Under the pieces are notes generated by a model that was given only the letters and a program-made list of their open reading frames with translations, was not told the origin of the DNA and searched no databases. A stretch of 64,000 nucleotides of DNA from Bacillus sp. NTK071. Its GTDB lineage: Bacteria > Bacillota > Bacilli > Bacillales > Guptibacillaceae. Shown here in pieces: positions 23,895 to 32,172 of this stretch (position 1 is the first letter of the stretch; every line of letters starts with the position of its first letter). A program made the translations under genes and the position numbers. The DNA lies in NCBI RefSeq assembly GCF_017303315.1, contig NZ_JAFKOI010000001.1:434001-498000 (forward strand), given 5' to 3'.

Positions 23895-25349
23895 TTATTT
23901 GGTAAGAATATGATCCGTTAAATAAGCAAGAAGAGCAAATTGAATATGAATTCGCTGTTCGTAAGAGTATATGTCAATGCCAGTGAGTTTCTCCAATTGT
24001 TTAATACGATAGTTTAACGTATGACGATGAATAAATAACTTGTCAGCTGTTCGGTTGATAACAAGGTTGTTCTCCAAAAATGTCTCAAGTGTTCTCATTA
24101 ACTGTGATTGATGTTTTTGATCATAATTAATGATTTGAGATAGCAATGGAGTGTAGTAAGTAGAAAGATCTTCTCCACTTTCTTTTAGTCGAATAAAAAT
24201 CTGATATGCTCCAAGTTCCTCATGGTGAAGAATGGTTTCGCCTCGATACTTTGCAAATTGATGAGCTGTTGATGCTTCCCTTAAAGCTTCTTCTAAAAGC
24301 TGGATTCCTGATTTACTTGAACTAATTCCTGCATTAAAAGGATAGGGAGCCATCTTATTAGTGAAAGGTACATGATCTCCAGTGAACAATACCACAAGAT
24401 GATCTATTTTTCTCTTAACAATACCTTTCGTTCTACTAGTGACTAACTGCTGTTGGCATTCTTTTTCGAGCAATGCAAGATTACTAGATGAAAAGATAGC
24501 TACTCGATTTACCCCGCTTAAATCAAATCCCATATCTCTACTTTTCTTTAAGATATAGCCCTGGTCCTCGTAAGAGTGTGAGAGAAGTGTATCAAGGAAA
24601 TCAGTCTCTATCTGAGATCGCGTATCTTCTACTATTTTTAACTTTAGGAATTCGATTGCAAATATGGTCGATGCATGTTTTAAAGCTAAATGTTCAAGTG
24701 AAGTTAGTGGTGTTTGCTTCTGAATACATAACATTCCGATCGTTCTAGTTTCTGCTACGATAGGATAGGTTTCTTCCACACGATAGTTTCGGTTTGCAAA
24801 GTAAGTCCCTGCTACTAAGGCATGATACTGGTCGTATAGCGTTATATTACTATTCAGTAGTTTTGATAGCGTTTCAGTAATGACAGAAAAACCAGTATTT
24901 TGTAATACAAGAGAAGTTAACTTCTCTTGTATTTGCTGTGCGTAAGTAAGCATAGAAAGCTGCTTGTTTACTAGCTGTTCAAGGATACTCCTAGTTACCA
25001 TAGAAAAATTCATCGTTCTCGGAATTTCTAGAAGTGGTAGTCCTGTCCGATTCGCAGCTTCAATAATCGCTATTGGTATGACATCAAGGTAGAAGCCGGT
25101 GTGAATGGCAAGTGCAGAAAGCTGCCGGTTAGCTAGTGCCTCAACTAATTTCGTATACGTCTCAGAATTTTCATTCCATCCATAAGCTGTTGTAATTAAA
25201 AATTCTCCTTCATGCAGTCTTGTGATATCTTCCATCACCTCTACGATCGTTAGCCACTTAATATCACGATCAATCCCTTGTTTACCAGCAATGAGCTTAA
25301 TTTCTTTCATTTCTCTCAGCTGCAACGCTTCTCTTACTGTTAATCCCAT
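23895..25349 (-). CDS. PucR-family transcriptional regulator
   Basis: A 484-residue regulator. The N-terminal PucR domain (MGLTVREALQLREMKEIKLIAG..., residues 1-130, with EGEFLITTAYGW) is followed by a GGDEF-like middle part and a C-terminal HTH (residues about 415-475: LETFLENNLVINRTADKL then HRHTLNYRIKQLEKLTGIDI). Family members sense purine, amino acid or related catabolites. It is divergent from the yodTSRQ operon with 134 bp between start codons, so control of that operon is the simplest inference. GGAGGGACGTCT precedes the ATG. Confidence 0.88.
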   Translation of the reverse strand: MGLTVREALQLREMKEIKLIAGKQGIDRDIKWLTIVEVMEDITRLHEGEFLITTAYGWNENSETYTKLVEALANRQLSALAIHTGFYLDVIPIAIIEAANRTGLPLLEIPRTMNFSMVTRSILEQLVNKQLSMLTYAQQIQEKLTSLVLQNTGFSVITETLSKLLNSNITLYDQYHALVAGTYFANRNYRVEETYPIVAETRTIGMLCIQKQTPLTSLEHLALKHASTIFAIEFLKLKIVEDTRSQIETDFLDTLLSHSYEDQGYILKKSRDMGFDLSGVNRVAIFSSSNLALLEKECQQQLVTSRTKGIVKRKIDHLVVLFTGDHVPFTNKMAPYPFNAGISSSKSGIQLLEEALREASTAHQFAKYRGETILHHEELGAYQIFIRLKESGEDLSTYYTPLLSQIINYDQKHQSQLMRTLETFLENNLVINRTADKLFIHRHTLNYRIKQLEKLTGIDIYSYEQRIHIQFALLAYLTDHILTK

Positions 25350-25483
25350 AGACGTCCCTCCGTATCCTCTTATCCAAATCGTACAACAAAGTCAGAATTT
25401 TTTGTAGATACTGTGGAATAGAATTTTCACCTTTTTCAACATAGGCTATAACTATAAACATGAATAGTGAGGTGAAGTTCTGT

Positions 25484-26854
25484 ATGAACAAGGGAACCCA
25501 CTTAATTAAACCTCTGCTCGGAATGGAATATGCCGTCATATCTCATGGTAAAGGAATATTTTTATATGATGAAGATGGCAACTCATTTCTTGACGGTTGT
25601 TCAGGTGCTGTAACGGCGAACATCGGTCATGGAGTGTCTGAAATTACAGAAGCCATGGTCAAACAGGCGACTCAAGTGTCTTTTGTTTATCGCTCTCAAT
25701 TCACCAGTTCATCTGCTGAAGAACTTGCAGAGCGCTTAGCTCGGTCAGCACCCGGAGATCTCGACTGGGTGTTCTTTGTGAATAGCGGGTCTGAAGCAAT
25801 GGAAACAGCGTTAAAAATAGCGGTTCAATACTGGCAGGAACTGGGTAGGCCAACGAAGAACAAAGTCATATCAAGATGGATGAGTTATCACGGCATTACT
25901 ATGGGAGCGCTATCAATGTCCGGTCATGTTATCCGGAGAAGTCGATTCACTGCCATGCTTGAACAATATCCAACCCTTTCTCCACCTTATTGTTATCGTT
26001 GCACGTTTAAGGAGCATTGCCCTAACTGTTCAAAACAATACGCTCTAGAATTTGAGCGAGAAGTTCAACGTTTGGGAGCGGATACGATTGCTGCTTTCGT
26101 TTGTGAACCTATTATTGGTGCAGCGGGTGGTGCGGTCGTTCCTCCAGAAAACTATTTTAAGGAGATGAAAGCGGTTTGTGATCGTTACGACATTTTGTTT
26201 ATTGCTGATGAAGTAATGACCGGTATAGGAAGAACAGGGAAAATGTATGCAATGGAACATTGGGGAGTTATACCAGACATTATTGCATTAGGGAAAGGTA
26301 TGAGTGCTGGTTATACGCCTATGGCAGCAACTCTTGTATCCGATCGCATCATTCAAACAATTGAACGAGGATCGAAAATCGTTTTAAGTGGCCATACGTT
26401 TAGTGCAAATCCACTCTCTGCCTCCATATGTCTAGCTGTTCTTGATTATATTAATAATCATAATGTCGTTGATAATGCTGAAAAAAGCGGTGCAGTTCTA
26501 TTGAGAGGGTTAGAACACCTTAAGTCTATTTATCCCATTATCGGTGATGTGAGGGGAAGGGGATTGTTGACTGCTATTGAATTTGTTATAGATCCTATAA
26601 CAAAGGAATCCTTTCCACTTCACTATGAAATAACCAATCGATTCATACGAAAATGCTATGAAGCAGGTTTACTTGTTTACACCGCTGCTGGTGGTTTAAA
26701 TGGTGTAGCAGGTGATGCAGTTATTGTAGCACCCCCACTGGTAATCCAAGAGCATGAAGTGCATATTCTTCTCGACAAATTGAACAGGGGGCTAAAAGAC
26801 CTTGTTTCTGATTTGGAGGCAGAAGGACTTTACGGAACCAGGTCAATTAGCTGA
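25484..26854 (+). CDS. yodT: Class III aminotransferase YodT
   Basis: A 456-residue PLP aminotransferase. FVNSGSEAMETALKIA near residue 102 and DIIALGKGMSAGYTPMAA near residue 266, containing the PLP lysine, mark fold type I class III. A Cys-rich loop (CYRCTFKEHCPNC) near residue 168 is a family trait of this subgroup. It is first in a yodT-yodS-yodR-yodQ run beside kamA, as in the Bacillus kam/yod lysine locus, and should act on a beta-lysine-derived intermediate. The ATG at 25484 fits GAGGTG better than the one at 25460. Confidence 0.85.
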   Translation: MNKGTHLIKPLLGMEYAVISHGKGIFLYDEDGNSFLDGCSGAVTANIGHGVSEITEAMVKQATQVSFVYRSQFTSSSAEELAERLARSAPGDLDWVFFVNSGSEAMETALKIAVQYWQELGRPTKNKVISRWMSYHGITMGALSMSGHVIRRSRFTAMLEQYPTLSPPYCYRCTFKEHCPNCSKQYALEFEREVQRLGADTIAAFVCEPIIGAAGGAVVPPENYFKEMKAVCDRYDILFIADEVMTGIGRTGKMYAMEHWGVIPDIIALGKGMSAGYTPMAATLVSDRIIQTIERGSKIVLSGHTFSANPLSASICLAVLDYINNHNVVDNAEKSGAVLLRGLEHLKSIYPIIGDVRGRGLLTAIEFVIDPITKESFPLHYEITNRFIRKCYEAGLLVYTAAGGLNGVAGDAVIVAPPLVIQEHEVHILLDKLNRGLKDLVSDLEAEGLYGTRSIS

Positions 26855-26872
26855 TGAGGGGAGAGTCCGTTT

Positions 26873-27565
26873 GTGAGAAGTAAAAAAAGTAGTCTTTCAA
26901 ACCTGGACGTTTTATTTGATGGTATGACAATTATGTGCGGCGGGTTTGGTGGTGTTGGTTCACCCCCTACGATTATTGATTGGATACTTGATTCTGGCGT
27001 TACAAATCTTACGTTGATTAGTAATGATGCAGGTTTTCCGTGGATTGGTCCAGGAAAATTAGTCACAGAAAAACGAGTGTCAAAACTTATTGCTTCCCAT
27101 ATTGGGTCAAACCCTGAAGCTGGTAAACAAATGCACATAGGTGAACTTGAAGTTCAGTTCTTTCCACAGGGAACGCTTGCAGAGAAAATCCGCGCCGGAG
27201 GTATGGGTCTTGGTGGAATACTAGTGGATGTAGGTCTCGGAACATCGGTGGAAGAGGGGAAAGATAAAGCAATTGTGAATGGAAAGGAATATATGATTGA
27301 GCCAGCCTTAACTGCTGATCTTGCAATCGTTGCGTGCAAGAAGGCTGATCCGTATGGGAATTTGATCTATGATAAAAGCGCACGAAATACGAATCCCCTT
27401 ATCGCAGCTGCAGGAGACATAACGATTGCAGAAACAGTTGAACTAGTTGAAGCGGGTTTATTAAACCCAGAGGAAATTATTACTCAGGGTGTTTTCATCG
27501 ATCATGTAATAGAAAGTAAGGGGGTCGACTGGCAGTGGGTATGGGAGATGAAACGAGAAGGTTAA
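26873..27565 (+). CDS. yodS: CoA-transferase subunit A (YodS-type)
   Basis: A 230-residue alpha subunit of a 3-oxoacid CoA-transferase. CGGFGGVGSPPTIIDWIL near residue 23 is the family I CoA-binding glycine motif, and FFPQGTLAEKIRAGGMGLGG near residue 101 is also typical. It starts with GTG behind GAGGGGAGAG, 18 bp after yodT, and overlaps the next gene by 31 bp. It should pair with the product of that gene to move CoA onto a keto acid in lysine breakdown. The yodS/yodR letter assignment is from family memory. Confidence 0.85.
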   Translation: MRSKKSSLSNLDVLFDGMTIMCGGFGGVGSPPTIIDWILDSGVTNLTLISNDAGFPWIGPGKLVTEKRVSKLIASHIGSNPEAGKQMHIGELEVQFFPQGTLAEKIRAGGMGLGGILVDVGLGTSVEEGKDKAIVNGKEYMIEPALTADLAIVACKKADPYGNLIYDKSARNTNPLIAAAGDITIAETVELVEAGLLNPEEIITQGVFIDHVIESKGVDWQWVWEMKREG

Positions 27566-28197
27566 TCGCAGAGCGTGCGGCGCAGGAAGTAAAATATGGT
27601 ATGATGGTTAATCTTGGAATTGGAATTCCCACCCTTGTAGCAGATTTTATCCCTTCTTCACTTGATGTCATGCTTCATACGGAGAACGGCATTCTTGGCA
27701 TGGGAGGTAGTCCTGAACCTGGCAAGGAGGATGGAAACCTTTCTAACGCTGGAGGTTATCCTGTAACAATTAACACAGGTGCTTCATTTTTTAATAGTGC
27801 AGAAGCGTTTGGAATGGTGAGAAGGGGGCACCTTGATCTGACCATTTTAGGGGCGCTCGAGGTGAATGGCAGAGGTGACATTGCGAACTGGATTGTTCCA
27901 GGAAAGCGCGTTCCAGGTATGGGAGGAGCGATTGACCTTGCTCAAAAAGCCAAGAAAGTTATCGTCCTAATGAGCCATATAACAAAAGAGGGTAAACCAA
28001 AAATCCTTAAAGAATGTTCTTTACCATTAACAGTTAAAGAAGGAGCTCATATGATTATCACTGAAAGAGCCGTGATGAGAATTGACAGTGGGAAACTGTT
28101 CCTAATTGAACTCATGCCTGGTTTTTCAGTCGAAGATGTGATCAATTCAACCGAAGCAGAGCTTAATGTAGAACTGGTAGGGAGGAGCACTTCGTGA
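27535..28197 (+). CDS. yodR: CoA-transferase subunit B (YodR-type)
   Basis: A 220-residue beta subunit. MLHTENGILGMGGSPEPGKE near residue 45 contains the catalytic glutamate in the ENG motif of family I CoA-transferases; VNLGIGIPTLVADF near residue 24 is the usual opening. The GTG start lies inside the preceding gene; an ATG at 27541 is an alternative. It overlaps yodQ by 4 bp (GTGA), a translational-coupling arrangement. Confidence 0.85.
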   Translation: MGMGDETRRLIAERAAQEVKYGMMVNLGIGIPTLVADFIPSSLDVMLHTENGILGMGGSPEPGKEDGNLSNAGGYPVTINTGASFFNSAEAFGMVRRGHLDLTILGALEVNGRGDIANWIVPGKRVPGMGGAIDLAQKAKKVIVLMSHITKEGKPKILKECSLPLTVKEGAHMIITERAVMRIDSGKLFLIELMPGFSVEDVINSTEAELNVELVGRSTS

Positions 28198-29441
28198 ATA
28201 ATAAGATAAGTAGTTGGATGAACGAGAACAGAAATTATGGGGTTGAACTACTTCAAAATTTTGTTAGATGTGATAGTGTTCAAGGCAATGAAACTAGTGT
28301 GCAAAGAATTGTTGAAGAAGAGCTTCTACAGCTAGAATTAACCGTCGACCGCTTTGTTCCTTCAGACGAAACAATTAACCATCCAGCTTTCTGTGCGAAT
28401 AGAACAGACTTTACTGAAAGTCCAAACATTGTAGGTGTATTGAAAGGGAGTGGTGGTGGCCGCTCGTTAATCCTTAATGGGCATGTTGATGTTGTCCCAC
28501 CTGGAAATCGAGAGGATTGGAATGAGGACCCGTATAGTGGTGAAGTGATAGATGGACGTGTATATGGAAGAGGCGCTACTGATATGAAAGGCGGTAATAC
28601 GTCAATGCTTCTTGCGTTGAAATGTCTAAAGGAGCTCGGCATCTCTCTAAAAGGAGATATTATATTTGAGAGTGTTGTTGAGGAAGAAAGTGGAGGGACC
28701 GGGACGCTCGCTACTATTCAAAGAGGCTATCATGCGGATGCAGCGCTAATTCCAGAGCCTACGAAAATGAAGGTGTTTCCAAAGCAACAGGGTTCGATGT
28801 GGTTTAGAATAACAATTTCAGGGCGGGCAGCCCATGGTGGGACTCGATATGAAGGGATATCCGCAGTCGAGAAAAGTGTAGCAATCATACAAGCGATTCA
28901 GAATCTAGAAAAGGTGAGGAATGAAAGGATTTCGGATCCCTTATTCAACAATATTCCAATACCTATACCAATTAACATTGGCAAAATTTCTGGTGGTGAC
29001 TGGCCATCCTCTGTTCCGGATCTCGTAACCATCGAAGGACGAATGGGTGTAATACCAGGGGAAACCATGGAAGGTGCGAAAGAAGAAATGAGTCAGGCTC
29101 TAAAGGAAATTAATGATTCATGGCTTAAAGATCATCCTGTATCACTTGAATGGTTTGGTGCGAGGTGGCTTCCTGGGGAAGTTCCAGAAGACCATCCCCT
29201 TGTTGGAATTATTAGCAATCACTATAGTCGTATGACAGGCAAAGAATTAACGATTGAGGCTTCACCGTGGGGCACTGATGGTGGTCTTCTGAATGAAGTT
29301 GGTAAGACGCCTTCAATTGTGTTCGGACCTGGAGAGACCTCGGTTGCTCATTTTGCAAATGAATACATTGAAATTGATCAAATGATGCTAGCAGCAGAAT
29401 TGTTCGTCCATATTATTCTTGACTGGTGTGGTCAGAATTAA
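28194..29441 (+). CDS. yodQ: M20-family deacylase YodQ
   Basis: A 415-residue zinc-dependent amidohydrolase of the ArgE/DapE type. LNGHVDVVPPG near residue 94 carries the first metal ligand, GRGATDMKGG near residue 123 the bridging aspartate, and ESVVEEESGGTGT near residue 161 the general-base glutamate pair. The dimerisation domain follows from about residue 190, and ETSVAHFANEY near residue 382 gives the last histidine. In the kam/yod locus it is expected to remove the acetyl group added by YodP. A terminator follows. Confidence 0.88.
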   Translation: MNNKISSWMNENRNYGVELLQNFVRCDSVQGNETSVQRIVEEELLQLELTVDRFVPSDETINHPAFCANRTDFTESPNIVGVLKGSGGGRSLILNGHVDVVPPGNREDWNEDPYSGEVIDGRVYGRGATDMKGGNTSMLLALKCLKELGISLKGDIIFESVVEEESGGTGTLATIQRGYHADAALIPEPTKMKVFPKQQGSMWFRITISGRAAHGGTRYEGISAVEKSVAIIQAIQNLEKVRNERISDPLFNNIPIPIPINIGKISGGDWPSSVPDLVTIEGRMGVIPGETMEGAKEEMSQALKEINDSWLKDHPVSLEWFGARWLPGEVPEDHPLVGIISNHYSRMTGKELTIEASPWGTDGGLLNEVGKTPSIVFGPGETSVAHFANEYIEIDQMMLAAELFVHIILDWCGQN

Positions 29442-29465
29442 GAACGGGTGAACCGTTCTTTTTTT
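29440..29465 (+). terminator. Terminator of the yodTSRQ unit
   Basis: AAGAACGG / CCGTTCTT stem with a GTGAA loop and a long T run, beginning at the yodQ stop codon. Confidence 0.88.
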
Positions 29466-29469
29466 ATTA

Positions 29470-29565
29470 AGGCTCTTTTCTAAAAGAATGTTGCTTTTCA
29501 AAGATTTTTCTATAGAGCAAATCAACCACTACTCTTAAAGCTACAATTTCTACCAAAACACCGCT
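29470..29565. repeat. Dispersed repeat, copy C
   Basis: The left end AGGCTCTTTTCTAAAAGAA and right end CTACAATTTCTACCAAAACA match the ends of copies at 31985 and 40032. The two ends are imperfect inverted repeats of each other. It fills most of the gap between the yodQ terminator and yodP. Confidence 0.6.
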
Positions 29566-29635
29566 TCATTATGAAGGATTTCAAGTAGAAAAGGAGAAGC
29601 AATTTGTATAGCAGGATGATGAAGGAGGGGCTAAA

Positions 29636-30490
29636 GTGGATCAAGAGAGAAGTGAAGCTGTTTCTAGAGTTTATAAAGGGTGCGATTATTCCTTTTCCTG
29701 TACACATGATCTATTCAATGAACGAATACGAATCGACGAATATACAGGAAATGTTAAAGCGATGACCAATCACATTAACTCCTTGTTTACAGAAGAGTAT
29801 ACAAAATGCATTATCAAAGCAAAAGAAGGAGATGTATCTAAGCTTCTATCTCTTGGTCTGTCCTACGAAGGAAGGATTCAACATTATTTCTCAGGAGTCG
29901 ATGCGCATATCATGACGAAGTATCGAGACAACTGGCGCCGAAATAGTCAGACATGGAAAGCTGAGGATGAGATTCTAGAAGGTGTTTTAACGAAACGCCG
30001 TTCTGAACTTAGTGGAAAACCACTTATGCGTCCTGGTCGTGAAAGTGACGCAGCTGCTTTAGCAGAATTGTATAAAGAGGTGTTTGCTATTTATCCAACG
30101 CCAATGGATGAACCTGCTTACATTCGAAAAGTAATGAAGCAAGATACACTTTTTTACGTTTTAGAAGAGAATGGACGTATAATTAGTGCCTCTTCAGCCG
30201 AAGTAAATCCAAAGTACAAGAATGCAGAGATAACGGATTGTGCAACACTTCCTAAGTTTCGTAAAGGAGGGACAATGCGCCACCTAATCATTCAACTAGA
30301 GAAGAAATTACTTGAAGAGGAAATTTATTATGCCTACTCGATTGCGAGAAGTCTTTCATTCGGAATGAACGCAGTGTTTCAACAACTTAACTATGAATAT
30401 GGTGGAAGGCTTATTAATAATGTGAAGATTTATCAGGACTGGGAGAATATGAATCTTTGGAGCAAGTCTCTGACTTGTGGTGCCGAATAA
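29636..30490 (+). CDS. yodP: YodP, beta-lysine N-acetyltransferase
   Basis: A 284-residue GNAT enzyme related to AblB. The N-terminal half (residues 1-130) is the AblB-specific region; the acetyltransferase core follows, with MRPGRESDAAALAELYKEVF near residue 128 and the acetyl-CoA loop region around LPKFRKGGTMRHLII near residue 210. It should acetylate the side-chain amino group of beta-lysine made by KamA. GTG start behind AAGGAGGG. It forms a unit with kamR, separated by 41 bp. Together KamA and YodP could instead make the osmolyte N-acetyl-beta-lysine. Confidence 0.85.
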   Translation: MDQERSEAVSRVYKGCDYSFSCTHDLFNERIRIDEYTGNVKAMTNHINSLFTEEYTKCIIKAKEGDVSKLLSLGLSYEGRIQHYFSGVDAHIMTKYRDNWRRNSQTWKAEDEILEGVLTKRRSELSGKPLMRPGRESDAAALAELYKEVFAIYPTPMDEPAYIRKVMKQDTLFYVLEENGRIISASSAEVNPKYKNAEITDCATLPKFRKGGTMRHLIIQLEKKLLEEEIYYAYSIARSLSFGMNAVFQQLNYEYGGRLINNVKIYQDWENMNLWSKSLTCGAE

Positions 30491-30531
30491 TAGGCACTAA
30501 ATGATGAAAATTCGGCAAAAAGGAGCTAGAT

Positions 30532-31926
30532 ATGGATGAGACCATTTCCATTACTGATGGAATGTTTGAGGCGATACTAGAAAGCATTGATGAAGGTATT
30601 CATGTTGTAGACAATAAAGGCATTACGATTTATTACAATGAAATTGCAGCAAAGCACGATGGATTACAAGTTGAAGAAGTTCTTGGGAAGCATTACTTGG
30701 AAGCGTTCCCATCTCTATCAAAGGAAACGAGCACATTATCCAGTGTTTTGGCGACTAGGAAAGCGATTTTCAATAAAGATCAAACATACCGAAATGTAAA
30801 AGGACGTTTCATCTCTACTATTAATACTACACTCCCAATTGTAGTCGATGGTGAACTTGAAGGAGCTGTAGAAATAGCGAGAGACATCTCGCGGATTAAA
30901 ACTCTTTCTGACAAAGTGATGGAGTTACAGGCTAAGATTAATAAAAAATCGATAAAAGAATTTGATAACGGAACAACATATACGTTTGATCACATCTTAA
31001 CGAATGATGAAGCTTTTATGAATGTGAAAGCAAGGGCTAGAAAAGCAGCAGAACTCCATTCACCTATTCTTGTCTATGGAGAGACAGGAACAGGAAAAGA
31101 GCTAATTGTACAGGCTATTCATAATGCTGCTAACAGATCAGGGCCATTTATTGCACAGAACTGTGCAGCCTTACCAGCGACTATTCTTGAATCCATTTTA
31201 TTTGGAACATCTCGGGGGAGTTTCACCGGTGCAGAAGACAGGGAAGGATTATTTGAGTTAGCTGATGGTGGCACACTATTTCTAGATGAAGTGAATTCGA
31301 TGCCAATTGATGTACAAGCAAAGCTTCTTCGTGTTCTTGAGGATGGAGTGATCAGGAGAGTAGGAGCTGGTAAAACAAGAAAAGTGGATGTTCGAATCAT
31401 AGCTGCAATAAACGAAGAACCCGATGTTGCTCTTCAAGCACAAAGATTACGTGTTGATCTATTCTATCGATTAAATGTCATTTACTTAAGGCTACCTCCT
31501 CTTCGTGTACGAAGAAATGATATTCCACTGTTGATTGACCATTTTATAGATAAATATAATCGCAAGTTCCATCAAAAAGTTAAAACAATTAGTGCTGATG
31601 CAATTGACTTCTTATATGAACGTAATTGGCAAGGCAATGTAAGGGAGCTTGAACATGTGATTCAGTCAGCAATGAATTTTGCGGAAGGCGAAGTTTTAAG
31701 TTTAAAAGATTTCCCGATGCTTCAGCCGGAGCAAAACGAAGTGGTGTTGACTAAACCAGTAGAACCACTCAGAGAAACGCTAATGAAAACGGAGAGAAGA
31801 ATAATTGAACAGGCGATGACCGCTAGTGAGGGAAATGTAAAAAAAGCTGCAAAGCAACTTTGTATCCCAAGACAAACTTTACAATATAAATTATCTAAAT
31901 TACCAAAGCGTCATAGTGCCGAATAA
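30532..31926 (+). CDS. kamR: Sigma-54-dependent activator (KamR/RocR-like)
   Basis: A 464-residue enhancer-binding protein. A PAS-type sensor covers residues about 8-125. The AAA+ domain has Walker A GETGTGKELI near residue 183, GSFTGAED near residue 229 in place of the common GAFTGA loop that touches sigma-54, and Walker B LFLDEVNS near residue 250. A Fis-type HTH (AAKQLCIPRQTLQYKL) ends the protein. Divergent Bacillus kam loci carry such an activator. It should drive the sigma-54 promoter found before kamA. A Ser in the GAFTGA loop is tolerated in some activators. Confidence 0.85.
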   Translation: MDETISITDGMFEAILESIDEGIHVVDNKGITIYYNEIAAKHDGLQVEEVLGKHYLEAFPSLSKETSTLSSVLATRKAIFNKDQTYRNVKGRFISTINTTLPIVVDGELEGAVEIARDISRIKTLSDKVMELQAKINKKSIKEFDNGTTYTFDHILTNDEAFMNVKARARKAAELHSPILVYGETGTGKELIVQAIHNAANRSGPFIAQNCAALPATILESILFGTSRGSFTGAEDREGLFELADGGTLFLDEVNSMPIDVQAKLLRVLEDGVIRRVGAGKTRKVDVRIIAAINEEPDVALQAQRLRVDLFYRLNVIYLRLPPLRVRRNDIPLLIDHFIDKYNRKFHQKVKTISADAIDFLYERNWQGNVRELEHVIQSAMNFAEGEVLSLKDFPMLQPEQNEVVLTKPVEPLRETLMKTERRIIEQAMTASEGNVKKAAKQLCIPRQTLQYKLSKLPKRHSAE

Positions 31927-31948
31927 TGAGCACTTATGGCGTTTTTTT
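31909..31948 (+). terminator. Terminator of kamR
   Basis: An imperfect stem (CGTCATAGTGC with GCACTTATGGCG, one bulge and one G-T pair) spans the stop codon and is followed by seven T. Confidence 0.75.
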
Positions 31949-31984
31949 AAATTCCTACTGGTAGCGTAGCTCCTTCTTAAAGAG

Positions 31985-32104
31985 GGGCTCTTTTCTAAAA
32001 GAGTTTTGTTTTTGAACGAGGTTTCGTATATTAAAAAACCATTCTTAGCTGATTGGTTCGGTAATCAACTGCTTTATCGCAACAATGTCTAGGAAAACAG
32101 TCTA
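31985..32104. repeat. Dispersed repeat, copy D
   Basis: GGGGCTCTTTTCTAAAAGAG at the left and CGCAACAATGTCTAGGAAAA with CAGTCT at the right match copies C and E. It lies between the kamR terminator and the kamA promoter, ending 15 bp upstream of the sigma-54 -24 element. Confidence 0.65.
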
Positions 32105-32119
32105 AAGAAATAATGGAGC

Positions 32120-32135
32120 TGGCATTAAACTTGCA
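32120..32135 (+). promoter_or_regulatory. Sigma-54 (SigL) promoter of kamA
   Basis: TGGCATTAAACTTGCA matches the -24/-12 consensus TGGCAC-N5-TTGCW with one change in the -24 box and exact spacing of GG and GC. It lies 38 bp before the kamA start, and a sigma-54 activator gene is directly upstream. A TGATT-N8-AATCA dyad at 32050-32067 is a possible activator site, though it sits inside repeat copy D. Confidence 0.8.
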
Positions 32136-32172
32136 TAGTATGTAAGTAGATTATATGAAGGGGGAATGCTTC

